Below, piece after piece: positions 17,831 through 25,933 of a DNA stretch of 64,000 nucleotides. The translations under genes were made by a program, and so were the position numbers. Where the stretch lies: positions 1,054,001 through 1,118,000 of the forward strand of contig NZ_CP132336.1 in NCBI RefSeq assembly GCF_030758315.1, read 5' to 3'. The notes below the pieces were generated by a model. It saw nothing but the letters and a program-made list of their open reading frames with translations. It ran no database searches and was not told where the DNA came from. Origin of the DNA: Pararhizobium sp. IMCC3301. GTDB lineage: Bacteria > Pseudomonadota > Alphaproteobacteria > Rhizobiales > GCA-2746425. Positions within the stretch are counted from its first letter, which is position 1. Every line of letters begins with the position of its first letter.

Positions 17831-18606
17831 GACAGGATCACCTCCAGGCCGGCGTTTGAACATTTTGCCAACATTGCTGCGTCTAATTCCCTGTTTGTGA
17901 TGACCCCGTCGATCTCGTCAAAATTGGCGGTAATCGAAAAAGCACTGCTTTTGAATTTGGTATAATCCGCGATCACATAAGCGCGGCGGGACACTGACAG
18001 AGCCATCCGCTGAATCTCGCTGTAAGGCTCCAGCACCATGCTTATTGCGCGACGATCAACATCGATCGCCGAGGCGCATAAAAAAGCGATGTCAAATGTC
18101 AGCCCACCCAGTGCATTTGCCGCCAATCGGCCTCCGAAGGCTTCGTTGACCCTCAGGAAATTTCCACCCGTCAGGTAGAATTTCTGGTGTTTTTGAGCGG
18201 CAAAAACATTTGCGATGCTCAAGCTGCTGGTGACAAAGGTGCAGTCCTGTCTTTTGGCAAGCGCGACGGCCAGTTGGACAGCGGTCGTTCCCGCATCCAG
18301 GAAAACTGTTTCATTGCCCATCAACATGCCGGACGCGACGGAAGCGATCCGGTTCTTTTCCGCAATATTTACGGTCGCGCCCACTTCTTTGGGCAATTTC
18401 CGGTTCGCCAGCGCAATGCTGACTGCTCCGCCATGTGTTCTCGCGAGCAGCCCCTTTGTTTCCATAGCGCTCAGGTCACGCCTGATTGTCGCGACGGAAA
18501 CTCCGAACAGGTTGGATAAATCATTCACATCAACAGCAGCGTTGGCATTTATCAATTCAAGCAACTCACTCTGTCGCGTTGCTACCAATTGAAAATGGTC
18601 TCGCAT
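17827..18606 (-). CDS. DeoR/GlpR-family repressor of the Ugp-like operon
   Basis: 259 residues. N-terminal helix-turn-helix (VNDLSNLFGVSVATIRRDLSAM, then TKGLLARTHGGAV, the DeoR signature) and a sugar-phosphate-binding domain (FLDAGTTAVQLA, VTSSLSIANVF, LTGGNFLRVNEAFGG). First gene of the operon and overlaps the ATPase gene, so it probably regulates itself and the transporter in response to a phosphorylated ligand. A paralogue is encoded divergently at 19229-20008, and both upstream regions carry related 17-bp repeats. Confidence 0.9.
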   Translation of the reverse strand: MRDHFQLVATRQSELLELINANAAVDVNDLSNLFGVSVATIRRDLSAMETKGLLARTHGGAVSIALANRKLPKEVGATVNIAEKNRIASVASGMLMGNETVFLDAGTTAVQLAVALAKRQDCTFVTSSLSIANVFAAQKHQKFYLTGGNFLRVNEAFGGRLAANALGGLTFDIAFLCASAIDVDRRAISMVLEPYSEIQRMALSVSRRAYVIADYTKFKSSAFSITANFDEIDGVITNRELDAAMLAKCSNAGLEVILS

Positions 18607-18658
18607 TCGCTCCCTCCGACAATAGTTTGATGAATTTACGCGGCTTTAAGGTAAACGT

Positions 18659-18695
18659 CAATCATAAACGCTCATATACAATCGAAAACGTTCAT
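18659..18695 (-). promoter_or_regulatory. Tandem 17-bp direct repeats upstream of the DeoR/Ugp operon
   Basis: On the minus strand ATGAACGTTTTCGATTG is followed after 3 bases by ATGAGCGTTTATGATTG; 14 of 17 bases agree and the repeat pitch is 20 bp, about two DNA turns. Tandem direct repeats before a DeoR-family gene suit a DeoR operator. A related copy lies at 19141-19157, before the second deoR-type gene. Confidence 0.65.
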
Positions 18696-19228
18696 CATGA
18701 CTCACTAAAAGAGGTGCGATAACAGGGCCGGAACACATTGTTTTATTGACTTAATCAGCGACGATACGCGCATCCAAATATAAAGTAATGTCGACCACTT
18801 TTGCTGGCCAACAATCTCAATACCTCTCCTGAAAACAGCCAGAATCAAAGTGTTCATTGGATTTTTAAACGATATTGGCAGGCAGTACGCGCCCGGCACG
18901 TTCAGCTAAGCATTCGATCTGTCCACACATGGCACCCGCAAAATCCAGCTTCCAAATATGGCGACTTCCGGACTTCCGCTTTGTGGCCACATTTACTTGC
19001 ACAGCTGCAACATATGCGTGTTTTTGAGCGATTAATCCATAATAGCTCCATTCTCATTCATACCGCTCAGAGAGACGAACAGTTTCTCCCGCATAAATTG
19101 CTGACAGAGAGCGCAAAGGATGCGTTATCTCCTGTCCCAATGAGCGGTTTTGAGTGATAATGATTGACTTCGACACGATCAATGCCCAAGTTTTGCAACA
19201 GAAGTTCAGGAACCCCCGGAGTGATTTC
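18696..19228. other. Divergent control region between two deoR-type genes
   Basis: About 530 bases. Apart from the repeat copies at 19141-19177, I see no coding frame with a ribosome site and no stable terminator-like hairpin. Short frames in this stretch are not supported. Confidence 0.6.
19141..19177 (+). promoter_or_regulatory. Second set of DeoR-type repeats
   Basis: ATGAGCGGTTTTGAGTG matches the repeat ATGAGCGTTTATGATTG at 14 of 17 positions. A weaker copy, ATGATTGACTTCGACAC, starts exactly 20 bp further on (10 of 17 against ATGAACGTTTTCGATTG). Both lie 50-90 bases before the preferred start of the downstream regulator. Confidence 0.5.
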
Positions 19229-20008
19229 ATGTCGGAAGACACTCAACTTGCTGCCGTCAGGCAGCAACAGATCGTAGATCTGATAAACCGCAATCAGTCT
19301 GCCAAGCTGGCTGAGCTGAGGGCAAATTTTGGTGTCTCGGAGGCAACCATACGACGCGACCTGGCAGCACTGGAATCCAGAGGCGTTATTGTCCGCACTC
19401 ATGGCGGTGCTGTCACGAATTTACTGGTGTCTCAGGTTGAGCCGAATGAGAGCCGTGCGGTTTCCAACGTCGACGAAAAAGTCAGGATTGGCATCGCCGC
19501 CGCACAACTCATTACGGGTGAGAAAACCGTGTTTCTTGATGCCGGGACGACGGCACTTCAGATTGCCTGCGAAGCCCAGGAAAACACCCGCTGCCGATAC
19601 GTAACCAGTTCGCTCGGCATCGCCAATGAGCTGAAAAAGCGCTCAGTTCCCTACCTCTACGTCATTGGCGGAGCTTATCTGGAACTCAACGACTCCTTTA
19701 CAGGTTCGATTGCCATTTCAACTGTCCGCTCGCTATCTTTTGACATTGCCTTTCTGTGCGTTTCCTCGGTTGACGTTGAGCGCCAGCAGGTCAGCATTGG
19801 TCTTGATGCTTATAGCCAGGTGCAAAAGGAGGTTATCGGCGTGTCCCGCCAAAAATACGTTGTGGCGGATCATACAAAATTCCGCACCGGGGCATTTGTC
19901 AGCACAGCGACCTTCGATCAGATTGACGGCGTCATCACGACAGATCTGGTTGGCAAAACCGCCATTGAGAAAATGAAACTGGCCAACCTTGATGTCGTGC
20001 TCGCATAG
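19229..20008 (+). CDS. DeoR/GlpR-family transcriptional regulator (paralogue)
   Basis: 259 residues from ATG 19229 (MSEDTQLAAV); the frame is open 25 codons further upstream, but the shorter start gives the same length as the paralogue at 17827-18606. HTH signature KLAELRANFGVSEATIRRDL then SRGVIVRTHGGAV; ligand domain with FLDAGTTALQIA and VTSSLGIANEL. No transporter or enzyme gene follows on its strand. Either it co-regulates the divergent Ugp-like operon or acts elsewhere. Confidence 0.9.
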   Translation: MSEDTQLAAVRQQQIVDLINRNQSAKLAELRANFGVSEATIRRDLAALESRGVIVRTHGGAVTNLLVSQVEPNESRAVSNVDEKVRIGIAAAQLITGEKTVFLDAGTTALQIACEAQENTRCRYVTSSLGIANELKKRSVPYLYVIGGAYLELNDSFTGSIAISTVRSLSFDIAFLCVSSVDVERQQVSIGLDAYSQVQKEVIGVSRQKYVVADHTKFRTGAFVSTATFDQIDGVITTDLVGKTAIEKMKLANLDVVLA

Positions 20009-20018
20009 AGCACTTTCT

Positions 20019-20046
20019 GCAGGATTGCCGCCATCAGAAATCCTGC
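20019..20046. terminator. Hairpin between convergent genes
   Basis: GCAGGATT ... AATCCTGC, an 8-bp stem with a 12-base loop, in the 39-bp gap between the deoR-type gene and the convergent nnrU. No clear T-run on either strand, so termination is uncertain. Confidence 0.4.
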
Positions 20047-20047
20047 G

Positions 20048-20734
20048 CTAACGTCGCCAAAGATACTGCAAATCCACAGCTTCAAATCCGATTACGGCGG
20101 GATGCAACAGGATCAGAAGGAGCAGCAGACCAAGTCCCGCTACAAGTCTGACAACCAGATCCAATGATGGTTGCAGCGCGCGCGCCTTGGTGGATTCATC
20201 CAGCAGCGCCTGCCAGACTGCCGGGCCGATCTCGTTTCGGCGGCGGCGGTCAATGAGCCGCATGCCCACCACAGCAAGCACCGCAAAACCGCCGAACAGC
20301 AGCGCATGTGCCAGATCTCCGTTGGGTGCCAGATGGCCCAGCGCCCACAGCCCGATGGCCGCGAGATAGGGATGCCGGACCAGACCGATGATGCCGGGCC
20401 GGGCCGGATTGAAAGTATCATCGCGCCAACCGCCGAAGGAGAACGGATTTGGCCGCAACGCCGCCAGTGCAACGATCAGGCAGGCAACTGCCAGAGCCGC
20501 AAGTGTAACCAGATTCTGCCATTCCGCACGCGGCCACAGTTCCACATAGGGCGCCCGTCCTGCGGCGACAATCAGCCAGACCAGAACCGCGACTGAAAGC
20601 ACCGAATAGGCCATCGCGAATGCGGTTTTACCGATCCGTGCCACAAGCCATGGCTTGACCGGCGGCCGCACCGGGATGGCATGGCTAGCCAGAAACAAGC
20701 CGAACGCCGCGATATATTCACCCCAGCCATTCAT
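20048..20734 (-). CDS. nnrU: NnrU-family membrane protein
   Basis: 228 residues from ATG 20732-20734, four bases after the nnrS stop; a longer upstream frame overlaps nnrS and is not needed. Six hydrophobic segments. Family landmarks: N-terminal LFLASHAIPVRPPVKPWLV, the central GLVRHPYLAAIGLWALGHL, and a hydrophobic C-terminus. The H-P-x-L region resembles membrane methyltransferases. NnrU is linked to nitrite/nitric oxide metabolism in denitrifiers, but its reaction is not known. Confidence 0.87.
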   Translation of the reverse strand: MNGWGEYIAAFGLFLASHAIPVRPPVKPWLVARIGKTAFAMAYSVLSVAVLVWLIVAAGRAPYVELWPRAEWQNLVTLAALAVACLIVALAALRPNPFSFGGWRDDTFNPARPGIIGLVRHPYLAAIGLWALGHLAPNGDLAHALLFGGFAVLAVVGMRLIDRRRRNEIGPAVWQALLDESTKARALQPSLDLVVRLVAGLGLLLLLILLHPAVIGFEAVDLQYLWRR

Positions 20735-20738
20735 CTCA

Positions 20739-21947
20739 TCACCGCCCTGTATCTGCAGAACGGAGTGCCCCGCGCGGCCGCACCAGCATCGGCCAGTAGA
20801 GAATTGCAAAGCCCGCGAAGGCCACAATCCATGCCGCCGCTGCCAGATGCAAAAGCCAACTCCAGTCAGGCCATAGCCCGGCGGCGAACCGTGCCGCAAC
20901 CGCGACAATCAGCGCGACATAGAGTGTTGTTATGCTTGGCCCGGCATGGAGTGGCCGCCCCGCATGGCCGAGGCTTGCCCTTGTCATCATCGCCAGCGTC
21001 ATCAACCCCGTTGCACCTGCCAGCCAGATATGCCGTGCCGCAGTTGCCATGTCGGGAAACAGCCACCCTGCTATCACTGCCAGAAAGCCCAGCGGCACGA
21101 ACGCATACCCTGCATGCAGCACCCAGACCAGCGCCTCAGCCCCGGTCTGCATGCCCTGCCAGCGTGCCATCCGCCAGAAATTTGCAAGTCCTGCCAGGCC
21201 ACAGACAATTGCAGTCACTCCCTGGTCCGGCCAGATTACCCAGAGTGATAAAGCGGCGAATGTCAGCGCCAGAACCAGGCCGTCGGCCCGGCCAAAAGGC
21301 GTCGGCAGCCGAACCGCGCCGCGTTTTGCAAGCCAGTTGCGGGTGAAACTCGGCACCACGCGCCCTCCGATCAGTGCGATCATCATGACTGCCGTCGCCA
21401 GACCGGTCCGAAGCCCGAACCCGCCTGCCGGATAGCCGCCACGTGCTGCCTCCAGATGATAAATTGCATTGGCCAGCGTCCACAGCGTCAGCAGTCCCAG
21501 CACCGGCAGGTTGCGCCAGTTTCGCCCTGCGATGATCTCGCGCGCCAAAAATCCCGCCAGCGCCAGCGGCAGCGCAAGGTCGGCTAGCGCCACCACCGTC
21601 CAGGGCAGAAGGGCCGACACAGCCACAGCGCCACGGCCAACAACCCACAGTGTCGCCAGCCCCAACAGCGGCCAGCCGGTGACAGGCAATCGTCCGGTCC
21701 AGTTTGGCACTGCCGTCAGCAAAAACCCTGCCATCACCGCTCCCAGATAGCCGAACAGCATCTCATGGGCGTGCCAGGACACAGCATCAAAAGCTGTCGG
21801 CAGGATTTCGCGTCCGGTCAGCATGAAAGTCCACAAAAGCATCGCCAGAGCTGCCCATAGCGCACCGATCAGAAAGAACGGCCGGAAGCCAAAACTCAGG
21901 ATAGCGGGACCTTGCCAGGCCCGCATCCGCTCGGCGGAATTTGTCAT
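20739..21947 (-). CDS. nnrS: NnrS-family heme/copper membrane protein
   Basis: 402 residues, about twelve membrane helices. Conserved NnrS features: FGFRPFFLIGALWAALAM near the N-terminus, WHAHEMLFGYLGAVMAGFLL, and TRASLGHAGRPLHAG later. NnrS protects cells against nitric oxide and nitrosative stress and binds heme and copper. It forms a two-gene operon with nnrU. No nitrite or nitric oxide reductase gene is in the window, and I see no FNR/NNR-type box in the short upstream gap. Confidence 0.92.
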   Translation of the reverse strand: MTNSAERMRAWQGPAILSFGFRPFFLIGALWAALAMLLWTFMLTGREILPTAFDAVSWHAHEMLFGYLGAVMAGFLLTAVPNWTGRLPVTGWPLLGLATLWVVGRGAVAVSALLPWTVVALADLALPLALAGFLAREIIAGRNWRNLPVLGLLTLWTLANAIYHLEAARGGYPAGGFGLRTGLATAVMMIALIGGRVVPSFTRNWLAKRGAVRLPTPFGRADGLVLALTFAALSLWVIWPDQGVTAIVCGLAGLANFWRMARWQGMQTGAEALVWVLHAGYAFVPLGFLAVIAGWLFPDMATAARHIWLAGATGLMTLAMMTRASLGHAGRPLHAGPSITTLYVALIVAVAARFAAGLWPDWSWLLHLAAAAWIVAFAGFAILYWPMLVRPRGALRSADTGR

Positions 21948-21976
21948 GTCTGTGTCTCCATTTTCTAAGCTTTGTG

Positions 21977-23125
21977 CTACGTCCTGAACCGCAAATTATC
22001 CCGGTTCAACTCGGACACCGACTTGCAGCCCATCAGCCGCATATCACGTTCTATTTCGCTGCGCATCAGACCCAATGCCCGTTCCACACCCGCCTGCCCT
22101 GCTGCTGCAAGCGGATAAAGGTAGAACCGTCCGCCACCCACCGCCTTTGCGCCCAGCGACAGAGCTTTCAGCACATGGGTGCCGCGCTGCACTCCGCTAT
22201 CCATGATGACGTCAATCCTGTCACCCACCGCATCCACAATCTCGGCCAGTTGGTCGAACGGTGCCCGTGATCCATCCAGTTGCCGGCCGCCATGGTTTGA
22301 CAGCACAATGCCGGTGCAGCCGATATCCACAGCCCGTTTGGCGTCGGCCACACTCATCACGCCTTTCAGGCAGAACTGGCCATCCCACTCCTGCACCATT
22401 TTTGCTACATCATCCCATGTCATCGAAGGGTCCAGCATTTCGGTGAAATAGCGTCCGATAGAAAGCGCCCCTGCGCTCATATCGACATGATCATCCAGCT
22501 GCGGCAGTGCAAATTTCTCATGGGTGACATAATTGATGCCCCACATCGGTTTCAGGGCAAATTGTGCCATGCCCTTAAGGGACAGCCGGAACGGGATAGA
22601 GAATCCTGTGCGCAAATCCCGTTCACGATTGCCGCCGGTGATCGAATCCACCGTCAGCATCATCACCTCCACACCCGCCTCTTTGGCCGACTGCATCATC
22701 GCCTTGTTCAAGCCGCGATCCTTGTGGAAATAAAACTGATAGCACTGCGGATTGCTGTGCTTCTTTCGCACCTCAGCAAGGCTCACGGTCCCCAGCGAGG
22801 ACACGCCGAACATGGTGCCGAACTTTTCCGCTGCTGCCGCAACCGCAAGCTCGCCATCATGGTGAAACAGGCGCTGCAATGCCGTTGGCGAACAGTAAAT
22901 AGGCATTGCCAGCTTCTGCCCCATGACGGTGACAGACATGTCGACATCTTTGACACCGGCCAGAACATTCGGCACCAGATCACACCCATCAAAGGCGTCC
23001 GTATTGCGCTGATAGGTTGTCTCGTCGTCAGCCGCCCCATCGATATAATTGAAGATCGGTCCCGGCAGACGTTTTTCGGCAAGCCTGCGGAAATCATGAA
23101 AATTGTGGCAGTCTTTCAGGCGCAT
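21977..23125 (-). CDS. lldD: FMN-dependent alpha-hydroxy-acid oxidase/dehydrogenase (LldD-like)
   Basis: 382 residues, TIM-barrel flavoprotein. Motifs: PGPIFNYIDGAADDETTYQRN at the N-terminus, GVSSLGTVS, and the active-site stretch GIVLSNHGGRQLDGSRAPFD, whose histidine is the catalytic base; VIMDSGVQRGTHVLKAL binds the FMN phosphate. It is probably a membrane-associated L-lactate dehydrogenase, but mandelate or other 2-hydroxyacid dehydrogenases of the same family cannot be excluded, so the symbol is tentative. It is followed by nnrS after 29 bp. Confidence 0.85.
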   Translation of the reverse strand: MRLKDCHNFHDFRRLAEKRLPGPIFNYIDGAADDETTYQRNTDAFDGCDLVPNVLAGVKDVDMSVTVMGQKLAMPIYCSPTALQRLFHHDGELAVAAAAEKFGTMFGVSSLGTVSLAEVRKKHSNPQCYQFYFHKDRGLNKAMMQSAKEAGVEVMMLTVDSITGGNRERDLRTGFSIPFRLSLKGMAQFALKPMWGINYVTHEKFALPQLDDHVDMSAGALSIGRYFTEMLDPSMTWDDVAKMVQEWDGQFCLKGVMSVADAKRAVDIGCTGIVLSNHGGRQLDGSRAPFDQLAEIVDAVGDRIDVIMDSGVQRGTHVLKALSLGAKAVGGGRFYLYPLAAAGQAGVERALGLMRSEIERDMRLMGCKSVSELNRDNLRFRT

Positions 23126-23430
23126 AAAAACTCACTATAGCTCGGTACAAGGATGATCGTAGCTCTGGAGGATTCGCTGCAACGAGTCAGCACCAATTGT
23201 AACCGCCTGGCATGCATATCATCAATTCTGCCGCGCAGAAACGAAATGCTGGCATCAAAACGACGTTTCCCGTAACAGTGTGACAGCATTGAAAAAAAGG
23301 CCCCGCGCCGGCCGAACCCGGCGCAAACATATTGCACTGCCGTGCGACACCACTTACTGATAACCAGCCCGTTGAAGCACCGCTTCACCTGCTGGTTTCA
23401 ACACCCTGATCTGTCAAAGGACCTGACCCA
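23126..23430. other. Divergent intergenic region
   Basis: About 300 bases between the LldD-like gene and the divergent aminotransferase. Short open frames show no family features. No operator or hairpin was recognised with confidence. Confidence 0.5.
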
Positions 23431-24567
23431 ATGAGCAACACATCTTCTGCCGTGGACCCGGATGGCCTGATGGAATTTTCCGTCGTCTTTACCGACCGCT
23501 CTTTGAACCATATGTCGCGCACCTTTCAAAAGGTCATGACAGACATTTCAGCCGGACTGAAACAGGTCTACAACGCCGAGGCTGCTATCATTGTGCCCGG
23601 CGGCGGAACCTTTGCCATGGAAGCAGTGGCCCGGCAGTTCGCTGGCGGCAAAAAAACCATGGTGCTGCGCAATGGCTGGTTCTCCTATCGCTGGACACAG
23701 ATTTTTGAGGCTGGTGACATTCCCGCTGAACAGGTGGTGCTGAAAGCGCGCCAGACCGGCAATCAACATCCGGCTCCCTTCGCGCCCCACCCGGTTGAGG
23801 ATGTGGTCAAGGCCATCCATGAAGAAAAACCGGATGTCATCTTTGCTCCCCATGTGGAAACCTCATCCGGCATCCTGCTGCCGGATGATTACATTAAATC
23901 GGTCACCGACGCCGCCCACGCTGTCGGCGCCCTGTTTGTGCTCGACTGCATCGCCTCCGGCGCTTTGTGGGTGGATATGAAAGCCTGCGGCGTCGATGTG
24001 CTCATCAGCGCGCCGCAAAAGGGCTGGAGTTCATCGCCCTCCTCCGGCCTGGTGATGCTCAGCGAACGCGCGCTGGAGGTGCTGCCCGGCAGCAAAAGCT
24101 CCAGCTTCGCAGTGGATCTGGCGAAATGGCACCAGATCATGCAGGCCTATGAAAACGGCGGCCACGCCTACCATTCCACCATGCCGACCGATGCGCTCAC
24201 CGGCTTTCGCGACACCATGCTGGAAAGCCGCGACTATGGTCTTGAAAAACTGCGTGAAGAGCAATTGGCACTGGGTACCGGTGTGCGCCGTGTTCTTGCC
24301 GACCATGGCTACAAAAGCGTTGCCGCGCCCGGCTTTGAAGCGCCCGGCGTGGTGGTCAGCTACACCAGCGATCCGGCCATTCAAAACGGCAAGAAATTTG
24401 CCGCGCAGGGCATGCAGATTGCAGCCGGCGTACCGCTGATGTGCGACGAGCCCGCCGATTTCTCCACATTCCGCCTTGGCCTTTTCGGCCTCGACAAACT
24501 CCACGATGTCGACGCCGCAATTGCAAAAGTTGAAACAGCTCTGACGGAAATTGAAGCGCTGGGATAA
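23431..24567 (+). CDS. Class V PLP-dependent aminotransferase (alanine-glyoxylate/serine aminotransferase-like)
   Basis: 378 residues. The small-domain glycines PGGGTFAMEAVARQF, the cofactor-binding aspartate in LFVLDCIASGALWVDM, and the PLP lysine in SAPQKGWSSSPSSG are all visible. FRLGLFGLDKLHDVD is the usual C-terminal arginine-bearing segment that binds the carboxylate. This family transfers amino groups between small amino acids (alanine, serine, 2-aminoethylphosphonate) and keto acids such as glyoxylate. Single gene; the divergent LldD-like enzyme could supply a keto acid, but that is conjecture. Confidence 0.88.
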   Translation: MSNTSSAVDPDGLMEFSVVFTDRSLNHMSRTFQKVMTDISAGLKQVYNAEAAIIVPGGGTFAMEAVARQFAGGKKTMVLRNGWFSYRWTQIFEAGDIPAEQVVLKARQTGNQHPAPFAPHPVEDVVKAIHEEKPDVIFAPHVETSSGILLPDDYIKSVTDAAHAVGALFVLDCIASGALWVDMKACGVDVLISAPQKGWSSSPSSGLVMLSERALEVLPGSKSSSFAVDLAKWHQIMQAYENGGHAYHSTMPTDALTGFRDTMLESRDYGLEKLREEQLALGTGVRRVLADHGYKSVAAPGFEAPGVVVSYTSDPAIQNGKKFAAQGMQIAAGVPLMCDEPADFSTFRLGLFGLDKLHDVDAAIAKVETALTEIEALG

Positions 24568-24598
24568 GTTGCAGGGTCAGTGGAATGGTGCAATACAA

Positions 24599-25777
24599 CT
24601 ATGAGACGGTCTGATAGGATGGCCCGAGACCACGCAGATTGACCGGATCGTAGCCGTCCGGATGCGCCGATTGCTCTCTGCGCTCCCAGACGGACGGGTG
24701 AACCGCTTCACTTTCAGAAATGTAGCGCGGTTCCGAATTCGGCAGATAAAGACCGGCAAATGATTTGCGATCAGGCCACTCTTTCAGATGCACTAGCTTG
24801 GGGATCCACTCCAGCAGACGCCAGAAAAAGCCCATTGAGTCGTGCAATTTTGCTGTTGAACTGGGTTCAACATAATTGCGGGTGCTGTTTTTGGGATTCT
24901 TCCCCATCACAAGACGCTTCGCCATGACCTTGCGATAGACCAGGCCGTGTTTGCCCGCCTCGTCCACCATCCAGGCCAGCGGAATTTTCGCGGCTCCGCT
25001 TTCCGGCTCGGCGTAACCACCGCCAATATCCGAATGCACCCCTGCAAACCAGACCTGCTTGATATACTGTCCCTGAGCATCCTCGTCTTTGACAAAGGGG
25101 TTGGTCTTGAATTTTTGCGGCTCCCGCCATTTGCTGACTCTGAACATCCGCCGGCGTTCATCGACAGCCATTGCATGGCAAAACACCTGTACGCTGGGAT
25201 TTTCATTCGTGTATGGCAGGCTTTCCAGCGAAGGTATGTAAAATCGGTCCGGGCGTGGAACGATCACCGAATTGACCGTATCCCAGCACCCCATAAATTT
25301 GATGATAATTCTTTCTGTTTCCAGAACCTCCTGAACACGCCAAGCAATTCCAAAATCATCTGCAACACCGGTTTTCTTGTAGGCCGTGAATGCGTAATCG
25401 CTCAAATGTTCCTGATGCGGCTTTAACAGCCCCACCATATGAATAAAGCCTGCCAGAATTCTGGCGGTGTGGGCCCCTCTGCTGAAGCCGAAGAGGTAGA
25501 CATTGTCACCGCGTCGGTACTGCCGCACCAAAAACCTGTAGGCATCCAGAACATTGGAATCCATCCCATAACCGGTCGCAAGACCAAACACACCTTTTGC
25601 TTTGTTCTTGAAGGCGGCCCATGCACCGCTGTCGCTTATGGTTCCAATTCCGGGGTCGTAAAAGGCAATCTGAGAAGCATCCTTTTTCAGGATACGATAG
25701 AATTTCAATACGTTGGACTGATGTTCCTTGATCTCATTTCCAGTCCCATCGCAGCAAATTATAATATTCTTCGCCAT
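24599..25777 (-). CDS. DUF2235 (Tle1-type phospholipase/alpha-beta hydrolase-like) protein
   Basis: 392 residues from ATG 25775-25777. N-terminal NIIICCDGTGNEI and FYDPGIGTI, the nucleophile elbow LFGFSRGAHTARILAGFI (G-F-S-R-G), then KFMGCWDTV and the histidine region WFAGVHSDIGGGY. These are the landmarks of DUF2235, the catalytic domain of T6SS phospholipase effectors of the Tle1 family. There is no T6SS, PAAR or adaptor gene here and no signal peptide, so an effector role is not supported; a cytoplasmic hydrolase is more likely. Confidence 0.88.
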   Translation of the reverse strand: MAKNIIICCDGTGNEIKEHQSNVLKFYRILKKDASQIAFYDPGIGTISDSGAWAAFKNKAKGVFGLATGYGMDSNVLDAYRFLVRQYRRGDNVYLFGFSRGAHTARILAGFIHMVGLLKPHQEHLSDYAFTAYKKTGVADDFGIAWRVQEVLETERIIIKFMGCWDTVNSVIVPRPDRFYIPSLESLPYTNENPSVQVFCHAMAVDERRRMFRVSKWREPQKFKTNPFVKDEDAQGQYIKQVWFAGVHSDIGGGYAEPESGAAKIPLAWMVDEAGKHGLVYRKVMAKRLVMGKNPKNSTRNYVEPSSTAKLHDSMGFFWRLLEWIPKLVHLKEWPDRKSFAGLYLPNSEPRYISESEAVHPSVWERREQSAHPDGYDPVNLRGLGPSYQTVS

Positions 25778-25933
25778 CACCAACTCCAGCAGATATCACG
25801 TCGGAACAAGCAATATTCAATAATTTCTTGATCGCATAAGATCGATATTAATCCCGTCACCACTTTTCACCTAACACACTGTGCCCTTTCCAATTTTGCT
25901 GAATGCTATTGTGCAGGTTCAATTCTCTGCCTA

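Noticed and set aside
21948-21976. FNR/NNR box before nnrS
   Set aside because: The gap before nnrS is only 29 bp; I found no TTGAT-N4-ATCAA-like palindrome there.
24599-25777. T6SS effector-immunity pair
   Set aside because: No T6SS component, PAAR, VgrG or adjacent immunity-like gene; only the catalytic domain is shared with Tle1 effectors.
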